Shown here: in pieces, positions 1-11,186 of the stretch
Layout of the letters: each line of letters begins with the position of its first letter
Numbering within the stretch: position 1 is the first letter of the stretch
Origin: Diplolepis rosae
Taxonomy: Eukaryota > Arthropoda > Insecta > Hymenoptera > Diplolepididae
Length of the DNA: 64,000 nucleotides
Assembly: GCA_030998225.1 (NCBI GenBank)
Contig: JAPYXD010000403.1
Location: 3,348,001 to 3,412,000, forward strand
Reading direction: 5' to 3'
Made by a program: the position numbers and the translations under genes
The notes under the pieces: generated by a model
Database searches by the model: none
The model's input: only the letters and a program-made list of their open reading frames with translations
Told to the model about the DNA's origin: nothing

Positions 1-297
1 CTTAACCGTTTGATCTCCATATGACACGTCTTTTTACATTCTCATCATGGATGAGAAGGTATTGGTTTTATGTGAAAAATGACTTTCGAAAATTTCGTCA
101 AATCTTTACGTTTTGAGAGCCCCTGAGTCCGAAAAAAGGGTTTTTACGAAAGTGTCTGTCTGTCTGTCTGTAGGTCGTGTGCGGCATAACTCTCGATAGA
201 ATTATCAGATAGAATTGTGCTTTGGCACACTTTATCGGAGCCGAAAAAGTAAGGACAAGTTCGTTAACCAGCCACATCCAATCAAAATTGAGGGATT
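1..297. repeat. Outer inverted-repeat arm (left), partner at 25736-26010
   Basis: The sequence reads almost identically, reverse-complemented, at 25736-26010. It includes a short CTGT microsatellite (around 160-175) followed by a unique-looking stretch that begins GGTCGTGTGCGGCATAA. Homology stops sharply at about 297 on the left and 25736 on the right. The arm probably continues beyond the window start. Confidence 0.85.
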
Positions 298-561
298 GAG
301 CACTACTTTTGTGTTTTTGAAAATAATTTTTTTTTTTAATTAAAAAATTTAATACTGGTTTTAGATAGTGCTCATAAATCTCTAAAAATTATCCTGATAA
401 CATTTTTTGATTAAATCAAAATTAGAAATGTTACAGTATATTCAAATTCGAAAAAGACCTACAAATTTGAATTGTAACATTTTTTCATAAGATGCATATT
501 TTTTTTTTAAATTCAAAAATAATCTATTGAAAATCCAAAATTCAATTTTTTAACAAAAATA

Positions 562-1606
562 AGGTAATGGAACCAATAATCGATCACTAACCAATACTCG
601 ATCACTTCGGTATGAATTCATGTTTATTATGAATTCAAAAGAGCAAAATACTGCAAAAAAATTGTAACATTTAAAAAAAATACTTAACAATATTATAGTG
701 CCCAATTATTATTAAAAAATATAACATAGTGTATGAGAAAAATATTTCCCCTACGCGCTCGTTGAATTTCGTGCGTTACAGTCGCCTGCGCCGTCGATCA
801 GTGGTGCCACCAACTCTCATGTGTCCGTGCTAAGTTGGACGATAATCAGGGAAAAGTTGGAAAAATCGCGTGAGAAGGCATTACCAGGCCTATGAAGGCT
901 TCTTCTATTATTACAGACAGGTAATTATAATCAAAAATTTGATTAAATATGTAATAAACGCTGATCGTCTTTTGGTATACAAAAAGCGAAGGGGAACCAA
1001 AAGTCGATCAGCCTACCGCGATGCTGTGTTCGTTTTTTTTAATTCTTAAAATGAGTTTTTTAACTTCTGGTCGAAATTTTATAGTGCTCGATTAGTGAAA
1101 ACTATAAAAGAAGTGATATTTTTCAAAAATTTTCACATAAATGCTTTAATTTTTGTATGTATGTTTTTGAGGTTATGTGATTGTTTTGATGTGCATATAT
1201 ACTTTCACAGTGACCTATATTTTAAATTTAACTATGAGTTACAGTACATACTACATTAATAAAATAATCATTTGCAGATGGTGAAGATCAGAAAAGAAAA
1301 ACTTTACTCTCCGTAAAACATCTGATCACAAATGACATGATCGACTATTGGTACCTTGCTGATCTACTACTGGTTTCGCGGGGTTTTCGGTGATCGAGTA
1401 TTGGTACCCAAAAGTAATGTTTTAAAAACGCCTAATTCATTTACAAAACGACACAAAAAAATTTTCTGCGTCTGGAATTCGATAAAAAAAACCTTTTTCT
1501 ACAATATATACACAAAAGTTTAATTTATTACTCTAATGCTATACACTTTGAAAGGTCTTTTTCCGTAACCTACATGGATTCTGATCGAGTATTGGTTCCA
1601 TTACCT
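562..1606 (+). mobile_element. TA-flanked 1.05-kb MITE, copy 1
   Basis: This 1045-bp element starts AGGTAATGGAACCAATA and ends with the inverted form TATTGGTTCCATTACCT. It is flanked by TA on both sides (560-561 and 1607-1608). The unoccupied equivalent at about 23140-23180 in the inverted arm has one TA, which proves a TA target duplication as in Tc1/mariner-type elements. Inside are many copies of the motif ACCAATA-CTCGATCA in both orientations. A 74-codon ORF that is open in copies 2 and 3 is shifted here by a 2-nt deletion in the equivalent AGAGAAGG stretch. No transposase is present, so the element is non-autonomous. Confidence 0.9.
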
Positions 1607-1879
1607 TATGTGAAATACGAAAAAAACGTAAGAATACAAAGTTGTTCGTTTCAAAAAGATCTACAAGTTTTGTCTTACACAGTTTATGAAAAAACATATA
1701 TTTTTCGTTTCAATTCCAAAAATTATTTGCCTAAATGAGGTCTACACATTCTTATTAAGAAATTTCTCGACAGGGTGTATATTTAATGTTTTGATTTTTA
1801 ATATTTAAAAAATTCGATTTTTTTCACCAAAATATGTGAGATACGAAATAAGCGTTGTTCTGCAAAATCCTTTCCTTAA

Positions 1880-2544
1880 GGTAGTACGATCACAAAAATT
1901 AGACCTCAGACAAAAATAGATAATTTTGCTTTCAAGAATAGCAATATTATTATTGAAGGGCTAATTTGAAAGAGAAAAGATTATTTTTCATGAAAAAAAT
2001 TTGAAACACAAAAAAATAATGTTATTAATAAATTTCATTTTTGCCCAAACTTATTTTCTTATCGCTTCGAGCCAAATTTTTAAAAATGATGCGATTATAA
2101 TAAATTACGGTTCATTTTTTTAGGAAAAAGATTCTCTACAACTTGACCGTTTCCTATTTTTGAAATTGAATTAATTATTATCAAATACAGCAATTTGTTT
2201 ATAAAAATTTTGTTTTGAAAAATTGTTTTTTTATAATTTCAGCCATTAAAGAATTCATTTTCAAAAATCGGAAACGGTCAAGTTGTATAGAATCTTTTTC
2301 CTAACAAAATGAACCGTGATTTATTATAATCGCATCATTTTTAAAAATTTGGCTCGAAGCGATAAGAAAATAAGTTTGGGCAAAAATGAAATTTATTAAT
2401 AACATTATTTTTTTGTATTTCAAATTTTTTTCATGAAAAATAATCTTTTCTCTTTCAAATTAGCCCTTCAATAATAATATTGCTATTCTTGAAAGCAAAA
2501 TTATCTATTTTAGCCTGAGGTCTAATTTTCGTGATCGTACTACC
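1880..2544. mobile_element. TTAA-flanked 665-bp palindromic (foldback) MITE, copy 1
   Basis: The two halves are nearly perfect reverse complements (about 330 bp each), and the termini are GGTAGTACGATCAC and its inverse. TTAA flanks both ends (1876-1879 and 2545-2548), the target duplication expected of piggyBac-type transposition. A second copy, also 665 bp and TTAA-flanked, sits at 22143-22807. No ORF of note. Confidence 0.88.
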
Positions 2545-2639
2545 TTAAATAAAGTCTACGATTATTTTTTCTTTTTGAGAGATTTGGAAGAAAATAAATT
2601 ATTTTAATCATGTAATTAATTAAAAAGTTACTGAAATGT

Positions 2640-2850
2640 ATACAGAAAATCGAGCTCGAAGCGCGAGTGTAATGATGAGAATGTGTTCCTTAAGGCCGAT
2701 AGAGCAGCGACGATCGAGCATTACGGAGCGCGAAGCGCGACGATCAAATTGCGCGCCCTAGGCGCGCTCAAGCTTGCGAGCGAAGCCAGCTGCGCACGCG
2801 ATGAGAATGTGCCCGCAAAGCGGGCAGATTTTTTCTTTATACCTTTATTG
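2640..2850. other. GC-rich segment with several short hairpins
   Basis: This is an abrupt CpG-rich island in AT-rich DNA. It contains several short palindromes, for example GCGCGCCCTAGGCGCGC and GCCCGC-AAA-GCGGGC, the latter followed by ATTTTTTC. The phrase GATGAGAATGTG occurs twice. The short ORFs here (2683-2916 and its opposite strand) have no recognisable domain and are not called. Function unknown. Confidence 0.5.
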
Positions 2851-2889
2851 TCATACACAATATTTTTAGTACTTGTTTTTGTCGACTTC

Positions 2890-3504
2890 CTAAAGCAGGA
2901 CATACGCTTTTTTTGATACATCTTTTGACTTCAGTATTAACATTTCAGAAACTACTTTTCTGTATTCAATAAGATTAAAGTTCAGGTCAAAGGTAATCAA
3001 ATTTGATATACAATATATGTAATACATTACATACAAAGCGCAGTTGCTGGAATCAGTTTCCGCCTGATATTGTCTATTTATCATTCCTACTTTTCCCCAC
3101 ACAATGTGTTTGAGATGCCATAAAGCATATGGTTCGCTGTACAATCTGATACAGTCAAGGAAAGCTTTCATTATTCTATTTTCATCCACTGAATTCTTAA
3201 ATGGATCCAAAATTGGTACCGTACTCTCAACGATGTTGACAAGTAATAAATAACAGTGCTCTTCAAATACGTAGAATATAAGTAATTTGTCTTTGAGCGA
3301 GATTTGGTATTTGAAAATTTCCGATGCTGTACCTTTTCTCTTCGCCGAAAAATTACCTATTGCATTGTTTGCAATGTCTGTCGGCATATACGATATACTC
3401 TCATCCTTCGACTTGTCCATGTGTGTTACAGTGTAGAAATTTATTACCAGCGAATCGACCCACATATAAGTGTGTACAACCGTGTAAAATTCTTTTGCTG
3501 ACAT
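2890..3504 (-). CDS. Ulp1-like (C48) cysteine protease domain ORF, probably transposon-borne
   Basis: This 204-codon minus-strand ORF looks like a Ulp1/sentrin-protease domain. Near the N-terminus 'MWVDSLVINFYT' resembles the W-L-x-D-x-V-I-N-F-Y motif. A catalytic His is plausible in 'EEHCYLLLV', followed by Asp in 'ILDPF', a Gln in 'INRQYQ' and a nucleophile Cys in 'DSSNCALYVMYY'. Known family role: cleavage of ubiquitin-like protein conjugates; such domains are often fused to or encoded beside DNA transposases (MULE, CACTA). Downstream and upstream minus-strand fragments (3698-4852, 7870-9580) could be parts of the same decayed element. The start is the first ATG in frame, and an upstream exon or fusion partner may be missing. 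I infer a mobile-element gene rather than a host SUMO protease because of the surroundings. Confidence 0.55.
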   Translation of the reverse strand: MSAKEFYTVVHTYMWVDSLVINFYTVTHMDKSKDESISYMPTDIANNAIGNFSAKRKGTASEIFKYQISLKDKLLIFYVFEEHCYLLLVNIVESTVPILDPFKNSVDENRIMKAFLDCIRLYSEPYALWHLKHIVWGKVGMINRQYQAETDSSNCALYVMYYIYCISNLITFDLNFNLIEYRKVVSEMLILKSKDVSKKAYVLL

Positions 3505-3697
3505 TTAAAATTCGGAATGCAATATTGCTACATCATTTTCTGATTTAGTTAGATTTAGTTAGATATAGTTTCATTGAGAAATAGCGTAATAAGGCACGCT
3601 GTTAATAAGACCATTCGGTAAAAATCCACACGTAAGTACTGCACAGTTTTCTCTAAGAATATCTATCTCCTTGTCATGTTGAACTGTTGATGAAACA

Positions 3698-4516
3698 TTA
3701 TCGTGAAGATTTTCGTTTTATATCTTGTACCAAGTTGTTTTCATGTTCCAGCGTTATCTGAATTTCATTATTCCGCTTCTTATTTGGTGTATTCAATAAT
3801 TTACCTTTTATTACTTTTATTGCGCTCTGGCTTCTGTTAAATCCTTTAAATTGAATTTTCTTCGGGATACGCTTAATTTTTGTTTTAAAAATTTTATTTT
3901 TTTGTTTAATCTTGCTAATATACGTAGATTTTTCATCTACAACTTTTCTATAATTTCTATCTACCTCTTCCTCTTGTATCTCAATTATCTCATCTGCAAC
4001 ATTTACTATCTGTTGTCCTGTGTAAACGTTATATTGTTTCTTCTTCATTTTTATATCTTGGATATCTTTTCTCTTTCTCCCCCATTTTTCCATCTCAAAT
4101 GGATTAGATGCTGCTTCGCGATACAGTGGCGTTTCCTGAATCCGTATGCTTAATTTTACACTTAAATTCAAATTTTTTTATGATACTAATCGTCTGCTAT
4201 ATTTCACTATTTCACGTGTTGCTTCTCCAATTGATTTATCTTTCTGCTTCCCTAAAACAATATCTTGATATACTCTTACATGAGCTTCAGAGTATGCGTT
4301 ACTTACACGTGAAATATTTTTATCTACAAAGTGTAAGAATATACCCGTACAGAGAGGTGCATAAGACAATACTGTCTTGACAAAATAGCTGCCGAAGTCG
4401 TAATTCCCAGTAACTGTGTAGTATTCATTAGTTACTGCCAAGGATCGGTAGTCATCGATTGAGTCCTTTGTAAATAAAAATTTTTTTCCAATAGTATTTG
4501 ATACCATCCACACTTT
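3698..4516 (-). pseudogene. Hypothetical lysine-rich coding remnant broken by one in-frame stop
   Basis: Two open stretches lie in the same minus-strand frame: about 4516 to 4178 and 4171 to 3698. They are separated only by a TAA (4178-4180) and two codons. The first part has an ordinary mixed composition beginning 'MVSNTIGKKFLFTKDS'. The second is strongly basic, with runs such as 'KMKKKQYNVYTG' and 'KKIQFKGFNRSQ'. I do not recognise a domain. The open frame continues upstream to 4852, but that part lies in GC-rich, proline/leucine-biased sequence with a poly-G run and is probably not coding. The position 200 bp upstream of the Ulp1-like ORF on the same strand suggests a common transposon origin, but the frame differs, so at least one frameshift or an intron would separate them. 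Confidence 0.35.
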
Positions 4517-4539
4517 TATATGAGTGAGAGAGTGGCAGA

Positions 4540-5840
4540 TAGTGCTTGGGGGAGGTGGACCCCCGATCGAGACCCGCGCCTCGTGAACCGGCACCGCTTG
4601 CCTAGCTACTCGATCCATCAGGTATGCGGCGTACAGAAACGCGAAAGGCCGTTCGCAGGGTGGAGGAAGGAGAAGAAAGATTGAATAGCGTCTGCCTAGG
4701 GAGAAAAGGAAGTCGTTGGCGGGAAAGGAGATTGTATAGCAGAGAGGGTTGGGGGGGGGGGGGTAATCTTGGAGGTACGAGAGATTAGGACAGGTAGCGG
4801 TGGGGGAGTCGAGTAGCGAAGGTGTCCGCAGAGCCGCAAGGAACTTTTTCATAACAAAGTCCCTTTCACTGGCTGACCGATGAAGGGGCTGACGTCCCTC
4901 TAGATTCGCCGGATAGGCGAGATTGCAAAGACCCTCGGTGAAGGTCAGCGTGCGTTGAGCCTTGGAGTACTGGGCGTTCGTCCGGCGTCGTAGGTAGCGA
5001 GGATGTTCGCTGGATGGTGGCGGCGGTGGACGCCGAGTGACGGGCGTCGTTGGCGGCTCTTTATGCCAGGCGGTATATTCGCGTGGAACCTGTTTAGGAG
5101 CTGGATGCTAGGCCTTCCGAGCAGCAGCCGAAGTTGGGCAGGCAGATGGCAGCGTCCCCCTTTGGTGGCTGTGGGAGTTCTTCTTTGCCTCTGCCAGGAG
5201 CCGGTACTGTTCCAGATAGCCTCGGCGAGCTCTTCGTTGCTTGGTGTTAAGGGTCATCCAACCCGTTCCTATAAGGTGTGCCTCGTGAGGGCCTTTGAGA
5301 TAAGGCGTACCTCTTGAGGACCTTTAAGGTCGTAAGGTTTGAATGAAACCTTCCGCCACAACCTTCAGCAGCGAGATCGAGTGTTCTTTTAATATGGGTA
5401 GCCCTAAAAAGGGCTATTTTGAACAAAATATATTTATCTAGTTCTTAAAAGAACTGTTTGGTTTGAAAATAAATCGGAGAAAGTTGGTTTTGCTCAAAGA
5501 CGAGGCTTTATTCTGATATTCAGTCACTTCCTAGGCTGGAAGTGTAGAGGCTGGCTTAGCGAGGTCGGCGAGCGGGGTGCTAGCTGAGTTAGAGAGCTGG
5601 AGCGTCTTCTCTCCTCCCAGTCGCTGGCTTGATTGATTGTGATGAGCAAGACGCGCTCTTTTTATGCACAATTGCGAGGAGAGCGCGCACGGAGTGGACG
5701 CTATACGTGATCGGCTCAGAGTTTCCCCCCAGAAATCTCACCGAACAATAGGATCAGAACATCGTCGCCGCTTGCGCCTATCACACGCTCGTGGCTTCGC
5801 TCCTCTTACTTCCAGCATTACATCAATTAAATAACTACTT
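4540..5840. other. GC-rich segment without a supported gene
   Basis: CpG-rich sequence with a G13 run near 4750. ORFs such as 5003-5317 are long only because stop codons are rare here, and they show no domain. At 5398-5425 the minus strand reads AGCCCT-TTTT-AGGGCT followed by ACCCA, the layout of a metazoan histone-mRNA 3' stem-loop, but no histone coding sequence is seen next to it. Confidence 0.4.
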
Positions 5841-6291
5841 CTTTTTAGTAAAAATTTTGAAAAAAATTCGAAAACTTATCGACAATTACAGTTAACTGTA
5901 AAATTTTTTGCAAAATTTTCACTCATACAAAGTTGACAGACGTTCTCTATCATGTTCTGTAGTATATTCCAAATTTTCAGGAAGATATTTTGTAAATGAA
6001 CAAAGTTATCTTACACGAACTTTTACAGGAATTTGGTCACGTGATCTGGTTGATCCATGGCCTTAATCTTAACCCACTTACTAACTATTCGTATGAGAAT
6101 AACAGATTATCACTTTAATTATCAACAAGAACTGACGTACCTTTTAAGCCTATGAACAATTCCAGTCTTTTATCTAATTGTAATGAGCAAAGATTTATAT
6201 TATACTTATACTTTAAATTGTAATTAATTCCTACAGATAAGTTACTTTTTCCTTTTCATAAATTTAACTTAACAGCATTATTATCCTACTA

Positions 6292-7578
6292 GGTTGTTCA
6301 AAAAGTTTTGAAAGCGGAAATGAAAATACGTTTTTTTTTGGTGAAATCACTTTTATTGCTCAGTATAATCTCCCATAAGATCAATACATTTGGTCCAACG
6401 GTCTTCCAACTTGTTTATCCCATCATGGAAGTGACTTTCTGCAAGGCCTGCAAAATACTCCTCTACGACGGCTATAACCTCTTCGTTTGATGAAAAATGC
6501 TTCCCACGAAGGAATTTCTTGCGGTGTGGGAACAGCCAGAAGTCAGAGGGAGCATAATCAGGCGAATAAGGTGGATGCTGCAACAATTCGTACTTTAATT
6601 CGGTTATTTTAGTGATGGTTTCTTGAGCTGTGTGAGCGGGTGCATTGTCTTGATGAAAAAGGATTTTTTTCTTCTGCAAACCGGGTCTTTTTTCACGAAT
6701 TTTTGCATCCAATTGATCCAAAAGGTTACAATAATATTCAGAATTTATTGTTTTGCCAGTTTGGAGATAATCCACCAGCAAAATCCCTTTTGCATCCCAA
6801 AAAACTGATGCTAACACCTTCTTCGCCGATTTCTGGACACGAACTCGCTTCGGTGCCGAAGTGCCTGGTTCTCACCACTCCTTAGCCTCTTGTTTTGATT
6901 CAGGATCATGATGGAAGACCCAAGTCTCATCCATAGTGATGAATCGACGCAAAAAATCCTTTTTATCCTTTCGAAAACGCTCCAAATGTTGCTCAGAAAG
7001 TCGCATTCGAACGTGTTTTTGTTCCATTGTGAGGGAATGCGGCTCCCATTGTGCACAGAGCTTTCTGAAACCCAAAATTTCACGTAAAATATGACTCACA
7101 CTACCTAATGAGATGTCTAGGGCCTCTGCTAAATCTCTCTCGGTCAATGGACGATCTTCCAAAACCATATCCTGTACTTTTGCTATGAATGCTGGTGTTT
7201 ATTCATTTTTTTGACGTCAATAGAGTGGATAATCTTCAACTCTTATTCGAAAAACGATAAACTCTAAAACCCATCGATGCACACTTGGAAATGAAGGAGC
7301 AGCTTCCTTTAACACTTTCACCATTTTTGTATGAATTTCCGTTGCTGATAAACCTTCCAAAACAAAGAATTTTATCACTGCACGATATTCGGTTTTTTCC
7401 ATTGTACAAAAATACACTGACACGTCAACTTCAAATGGCTTGTAAGCAAGCAATGAATTGACAGAGTGGATTGACACTTTGGGTATGTTCATATGAAAGA
7501 TGAAATCTTAAAATGGCGTAGAAATTTTGGTTCTTGTACTGCTCTATAGATGTCGCTTTCAGAACTTTTTGAACAACC
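6292..7578 (-). mobile_element. Full-length mariner element with TA target duplication
   Basis: This 1287-bp element is the usual length for mariner. The terminal inverted repeats read GGTTGTTCAAAAAGTT at the left and its complement at the right. TA dinucleotides flank both ends (6290-6291 and 7579-7580). It carries one transposase reading frame on the minus strand. It may interrupt an older transposon, since minus-strand coding remnants lie on both sides. Confidence 0.95.
6353..7402 (-). pseudogene. mariner transposase (DD34D), inactivated by three in-frame stops
   Basis: The frame runs without indels from the ATG at 7402 ('MEKTEYRAV') to the stop at 6353, about 349 codons, the family length. 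The N-terminal helix-turn-helix region is followed by 'TERDLAEALDISLGSVSHIL', the first catalytic Asp in 'TMDETW', the second in 'HQDNAPAH' and the third in 'YSPDYAPSD', so all three metal-binding Asp residues survive. Three stops interrupt it: TGA 7217-7219, TAA 7199-7201 and TGA 6872-6874. The linker before 'TPAFIAK' also looks eroded. In mariners this enzyme cuts and pastes the element at TA sites in the nucleus. This copy cannot make a full protein but retains both termini, so it could be moved in trans. Confidence 0.93.
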
Positions 7579-7869
7579 TAGTATCTGGATCTATATCAAC
7601 GAAACTACGTCAATAGAAAGTTTATGGGTCAATTTCTTTTATAGGTGTAGATAATTGATTAGATTTTCTACTTCTCACGCGAATTAATCCATAACGTTAC
7701 TGTGACAATGCGATAAAAGGAACTACTAGATGAAAAATAGTTAATAATAATTAAATACTGCTGAACGAAAAAAAAAGGAACTAAAATTATTTATAATGTA
7801 TTACAAATAAGGTAATAGAAATGGTAGAAATCGTCATATTTTGACATAAGTGTCGAAGAAACGCTTAAC

Positions 7870-9580
7870 TCGATGGGTGGGGGGGCATAGGTAATTCATC
7901 GGTCGCTCAGAATGAGCGGACAATGGAGACCCAGGTACTTAGTAGAACAATGGAAATGCTCAAGCAAGGGTCGTCCAGGCGAGAACTCAGAACCCAAATT
8001 TGTGAAGTAATGAAGGTTTCCTTCCAAAACATGTAAACCAGGAACGAAAAATTGCGGGTTCTTAATTCTCCCCATATTTTCATCTGAAGGATGTATATCA
8101 TATACATAAAATTTGGAATTTTCGTAAACGGTGTTGCAAGATTCATGCAAATGATAAAACTCTTCTTCAATTTCTCGATGCAACTCTTCTTTTTCTGGAT
8201 TTTTAATAACATCTTCAATTTCTTCTTTACTTTTATTTTTAGCAGCTGATAAATACATGAATGCAGCCTGAGCTTTCGTGCATCCCTTTCAAGTATCACA
8301 TGCAAAATGTCATCAAAGACCACATCCAACTCTTGCATTGTTCTGCACATTATTATAAGGGCAGAGCATTCCATTAAAAAATTCTTCATACTTTTCAGCT
8401 CCGGCATATCTTTGTCTATGTCTTTTTCAATTCGTCGCAATAAATGAGCGTTACATGTCAGTATAAAAATAGTCTTTGGCGGCATAGGTTTACTTTCCAT
8501 CAAGTAACTCCATGCTACATCTAGGTAATCTCTTATACTTATACCATCGTTCCACTCAAACAGTATGCTGTTCATAAATACCGAACTCCAATCAGTTACA
8601 ACTGCTTTCAGAATATGCCATTTATTTATTGTTTTTAATACAAATGCTTCAAACTTTCTCAGAAAAGTTTCAATTGATGTGATATCATTCTCTGCTGTAA
8701 TGAATTCGAACAATGCTATTGTTGATTCACGTGCTCTAAAAACCATTGCATAATAAGCGAATTGTTTTACATTTCAAAAATTGCGGTTTTTGCATGGGCA
8801 TCTTAATTCCTCTCGTAATATCTGATCAATTGCATTTCTAAGAAAGTCATCACTGAGATAATAATCTTTACTATCGTAATCTGTCACTTCCGCTGTCATT
8901 ATAGAAGCAATTCCAAAATTAAATGCATAATGAACTTTATTTTTTGTCTTTTTTGATTTTATTGGTTTATATTTATCTTCTGAGGTAATTTTGTCTTCTG
9001 AACTCTCTCTAACTTCCTCAGCTAATTTAATTTTTCGAATATCTTTTCTGTGCGTTGTGTTGAACGATATTTTTCATATACTTTGGGAACTTCACTGTTT
9101 TCCTCATCGTTGAGTTCAAAAACATCTCCCATAGAACCTACTTCTTTGTCTCTTGTGTCGATGTTATAGGCTACATTTGTAAATTTATCGTTGATGTTAG
9201 GAAAGTTATCATGATTTATAAAATAATACTCCTTTATACATTTGATACTGTTCTGATCAAGTGGAGGACTTTTATCACAAAGATTTTCATTATTGACATG
9301 ATTATCCAAAAAATACGACATTTCATCAGTGTTTATTATGTATGAAAAAGATTTTTGTTCAATACCAGGCTCATTAGTAGTGTCATCATGAACTTCATCT
9401 ACTTTAGAAATCGTTATCCGTACTTCTAAAACTTGAGAACGTCCTCTTCCCGGCTTTCTAGTGTATAAAAGGTAGTAAGTGTCATTTGCATTACTGTCAT
9501 CATCATTTGGGCGAAAAATGCATCTATAAATATCACTACTTTCAATAAAACTGATGTTTTCATTTGCTAAGTCTTTTTCA
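7870..9580 (-). pseudogene. Decayed DNA-transposase gene, possibly MULE-like
   Basis: Coding-like sequence is read on the minus strand. About 9580-9022 is open ('RTEKDLANENISFIESSD', then acidic and Asn-rich). It is followed by 8746-8270, which has 'KWHILKAVVTDWSSVFMNSI' and 'TIFILTCNAHLLRRIEKDI'. A -1-type shift near 8270 then leads into 'FMYLSAAKNKSKEEIED' and on to about 7870. The pairing of 'VVTDWS' with a later Cys/His-x-L-(L/K) segment resembles RNase-H-fold transposases of the MULE group and arthropod elements that also carry a Ulp1 domain, but this is from memory of the pattern only. At least two frame changes and several stops make it a pseudogene. Alternative: another RNase-H-type transposase family. 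Confidence 0.45.
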
Positions 9581-9599
9581 GTACGTAAAATACAGAGAA

Positions 9600-11186
9600 T
9601 TAGTCACCTCATATAATTCTGTAAAAATAGATATCTCTAAATCTGTGCTTATTGCAGTGTACCATAAAGGCTAAACTTCTGAAAAGGCATTTTTCATCAT
9701 TATTTATAGGAATGACGTAATACTTGTTATTTAGATTCGTGAAATATATAAAATGGTTAATATTTGGATGGTAAATATTTTAAGGCCAAAAAGAATTTGA
9801 AAGCGTGCATCTTGCATGTGTCAGGAGGAATCGAACCTTCGAATATATATGCCTTTCTGGAGGCTTACAAAATAGCACTATATTTTAATAATATGAAAAT
9901 ATTTGAAAATTCAAATGACCAATATAAAGTTATTGATTCATTAACTTTCCTTTTTCAGTAGACTTTTCTATTTATTCCAGCACATTTTTCACCGAGGAAA
10001 ACGAAAAAAGAAACAAGTGATATCAAAAACTGTTTGCGTTCTAAGCTTAAAAAATGAATATTTCTTAAAATTTCGCTTTGAAAGAACATGTTAAACTGTT
10101 GGAAAAAAATTTTGGAAACCCACCCTTGCACTACAAACTGTACGCGATTCGAAGGTGCAGCAAAAACAGAGAACAGCGAGCTGTGGTGTTTGATGCGAAT
10201 TTGATGCGAAATTTTATCTTTGATAAGAGAAATGTAGATTAATGTAGATTCATGTAGATAAGAGAAATAAGAACATAAGTTAAATTTGATTAGAACTTAT
10301 GGAAAATAATTTGATTTGAACAGTAGAGAAAGTGCATCACACCTTTTTGTGTGTCGATTAATTTTGAGTAACGAGGATTAGAGAAATTAGAAAATACGTT
10401 GGATTTCATTTCAACTATGTGAAAGTATTTTTATTTGAACAGTAGGAGCACCAAATTGTTCTGACAATTTTTCCAAGCTTTTTTGAATGATCGAGAAATT
10501 TCGAAGTTGTCAAGGAATTTCCAATAAATCAGTGGACCCATAAACATCAACAGACACTGCTGAAAAAACCTGATCGAATTTCAATCATTTTCGAAAACTT
10601 GACGTCATGTATTTGAAATTCTCGATCATGTCTCATCATATTCCATCCGCTGAAATCGAAAAATTTTGTAGTGTTAAATGTTCAAAATTTTTAAATTGGA
10701 CGAAATTTCATCATTTAAAAAATTTCTCTTATTTCTTATTACATTTTAAAACGGTCAAAATGTTGGAATCCTATGATATTTCAAGATTTTTAAGAATATC
10801 ACATAAGTTAGTCATTAATGAAATTTTGAAATGAAACTAATTTCCTTAATATAAAAAAATAAAAGTGTCAACAATTTTGCCTTTTATTAAAAAATGTATA
10901 CAGCTTATTCAAGTTCGAAATTTTTCGACTTTGATATTTTCCAAATTCCATAAAATTTGATAATTCCAAAATGTAAGGGAATGTTTTCATACGACTTTAT
11001 CATTGAATAACGTGACTTTTTGCTTTTATTCTTGATTCCATCGATACTCAGTGGTTCACTTTCCACTGGAGATCAGTGGAATTCCACTGAAACGGATTGA
11101 GAGAGTAAACTCTTTACATGATGTTTACATGATGTGTACATAGAGTTTACGTAAACATGTGCGGATGCACTGGTATATAAGCTTTA
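9600..11186. other. AT-rich interval, no gene seen
   Basis: Short ORFs (9764-9961, 10607-10834) have no domain and a composition that mirrors the background. GATGCGAA and AATGTAGATT repeat locally near 10190-10260. Nothing else is supported. Confidence 0.6.

Larger units (their letters stand above)
445..2630. repeat. Left arm of a large inverted duplication, partner at 22066-23260
   Basis: Apart from the 1045-bp MITE at 562-1606, this block matches the reverse complement of about 22066-23260, including the nested 665-bp palindrome and its flanks. Within the arm, diverged tandem units share the pattern 'GA(C/T)CTACAA...' followed by a poly-T/ATGCAT-like stretch. No coding potential is seen in the arm outside the nested elements. 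Confidence 0.8.

Noticed and set aside
2890..3504. Adenovirus-type/Maverick protease
   Set aside because: No Maverick DNA polymerase, integrase, ATPase or capsid genes are nearby; the motif spacing fits Ulp1 better.
5003..5317. 104-codon ORF
   Set aside because: Tryptophan/arginine-rich translation of CpG-rich DNA with no homology pattern.
9815..9845. tRNA T-arm-like string AGGAATCGAACCTTCG
   Set aside because: No A box, acceptor or D arm nearby.
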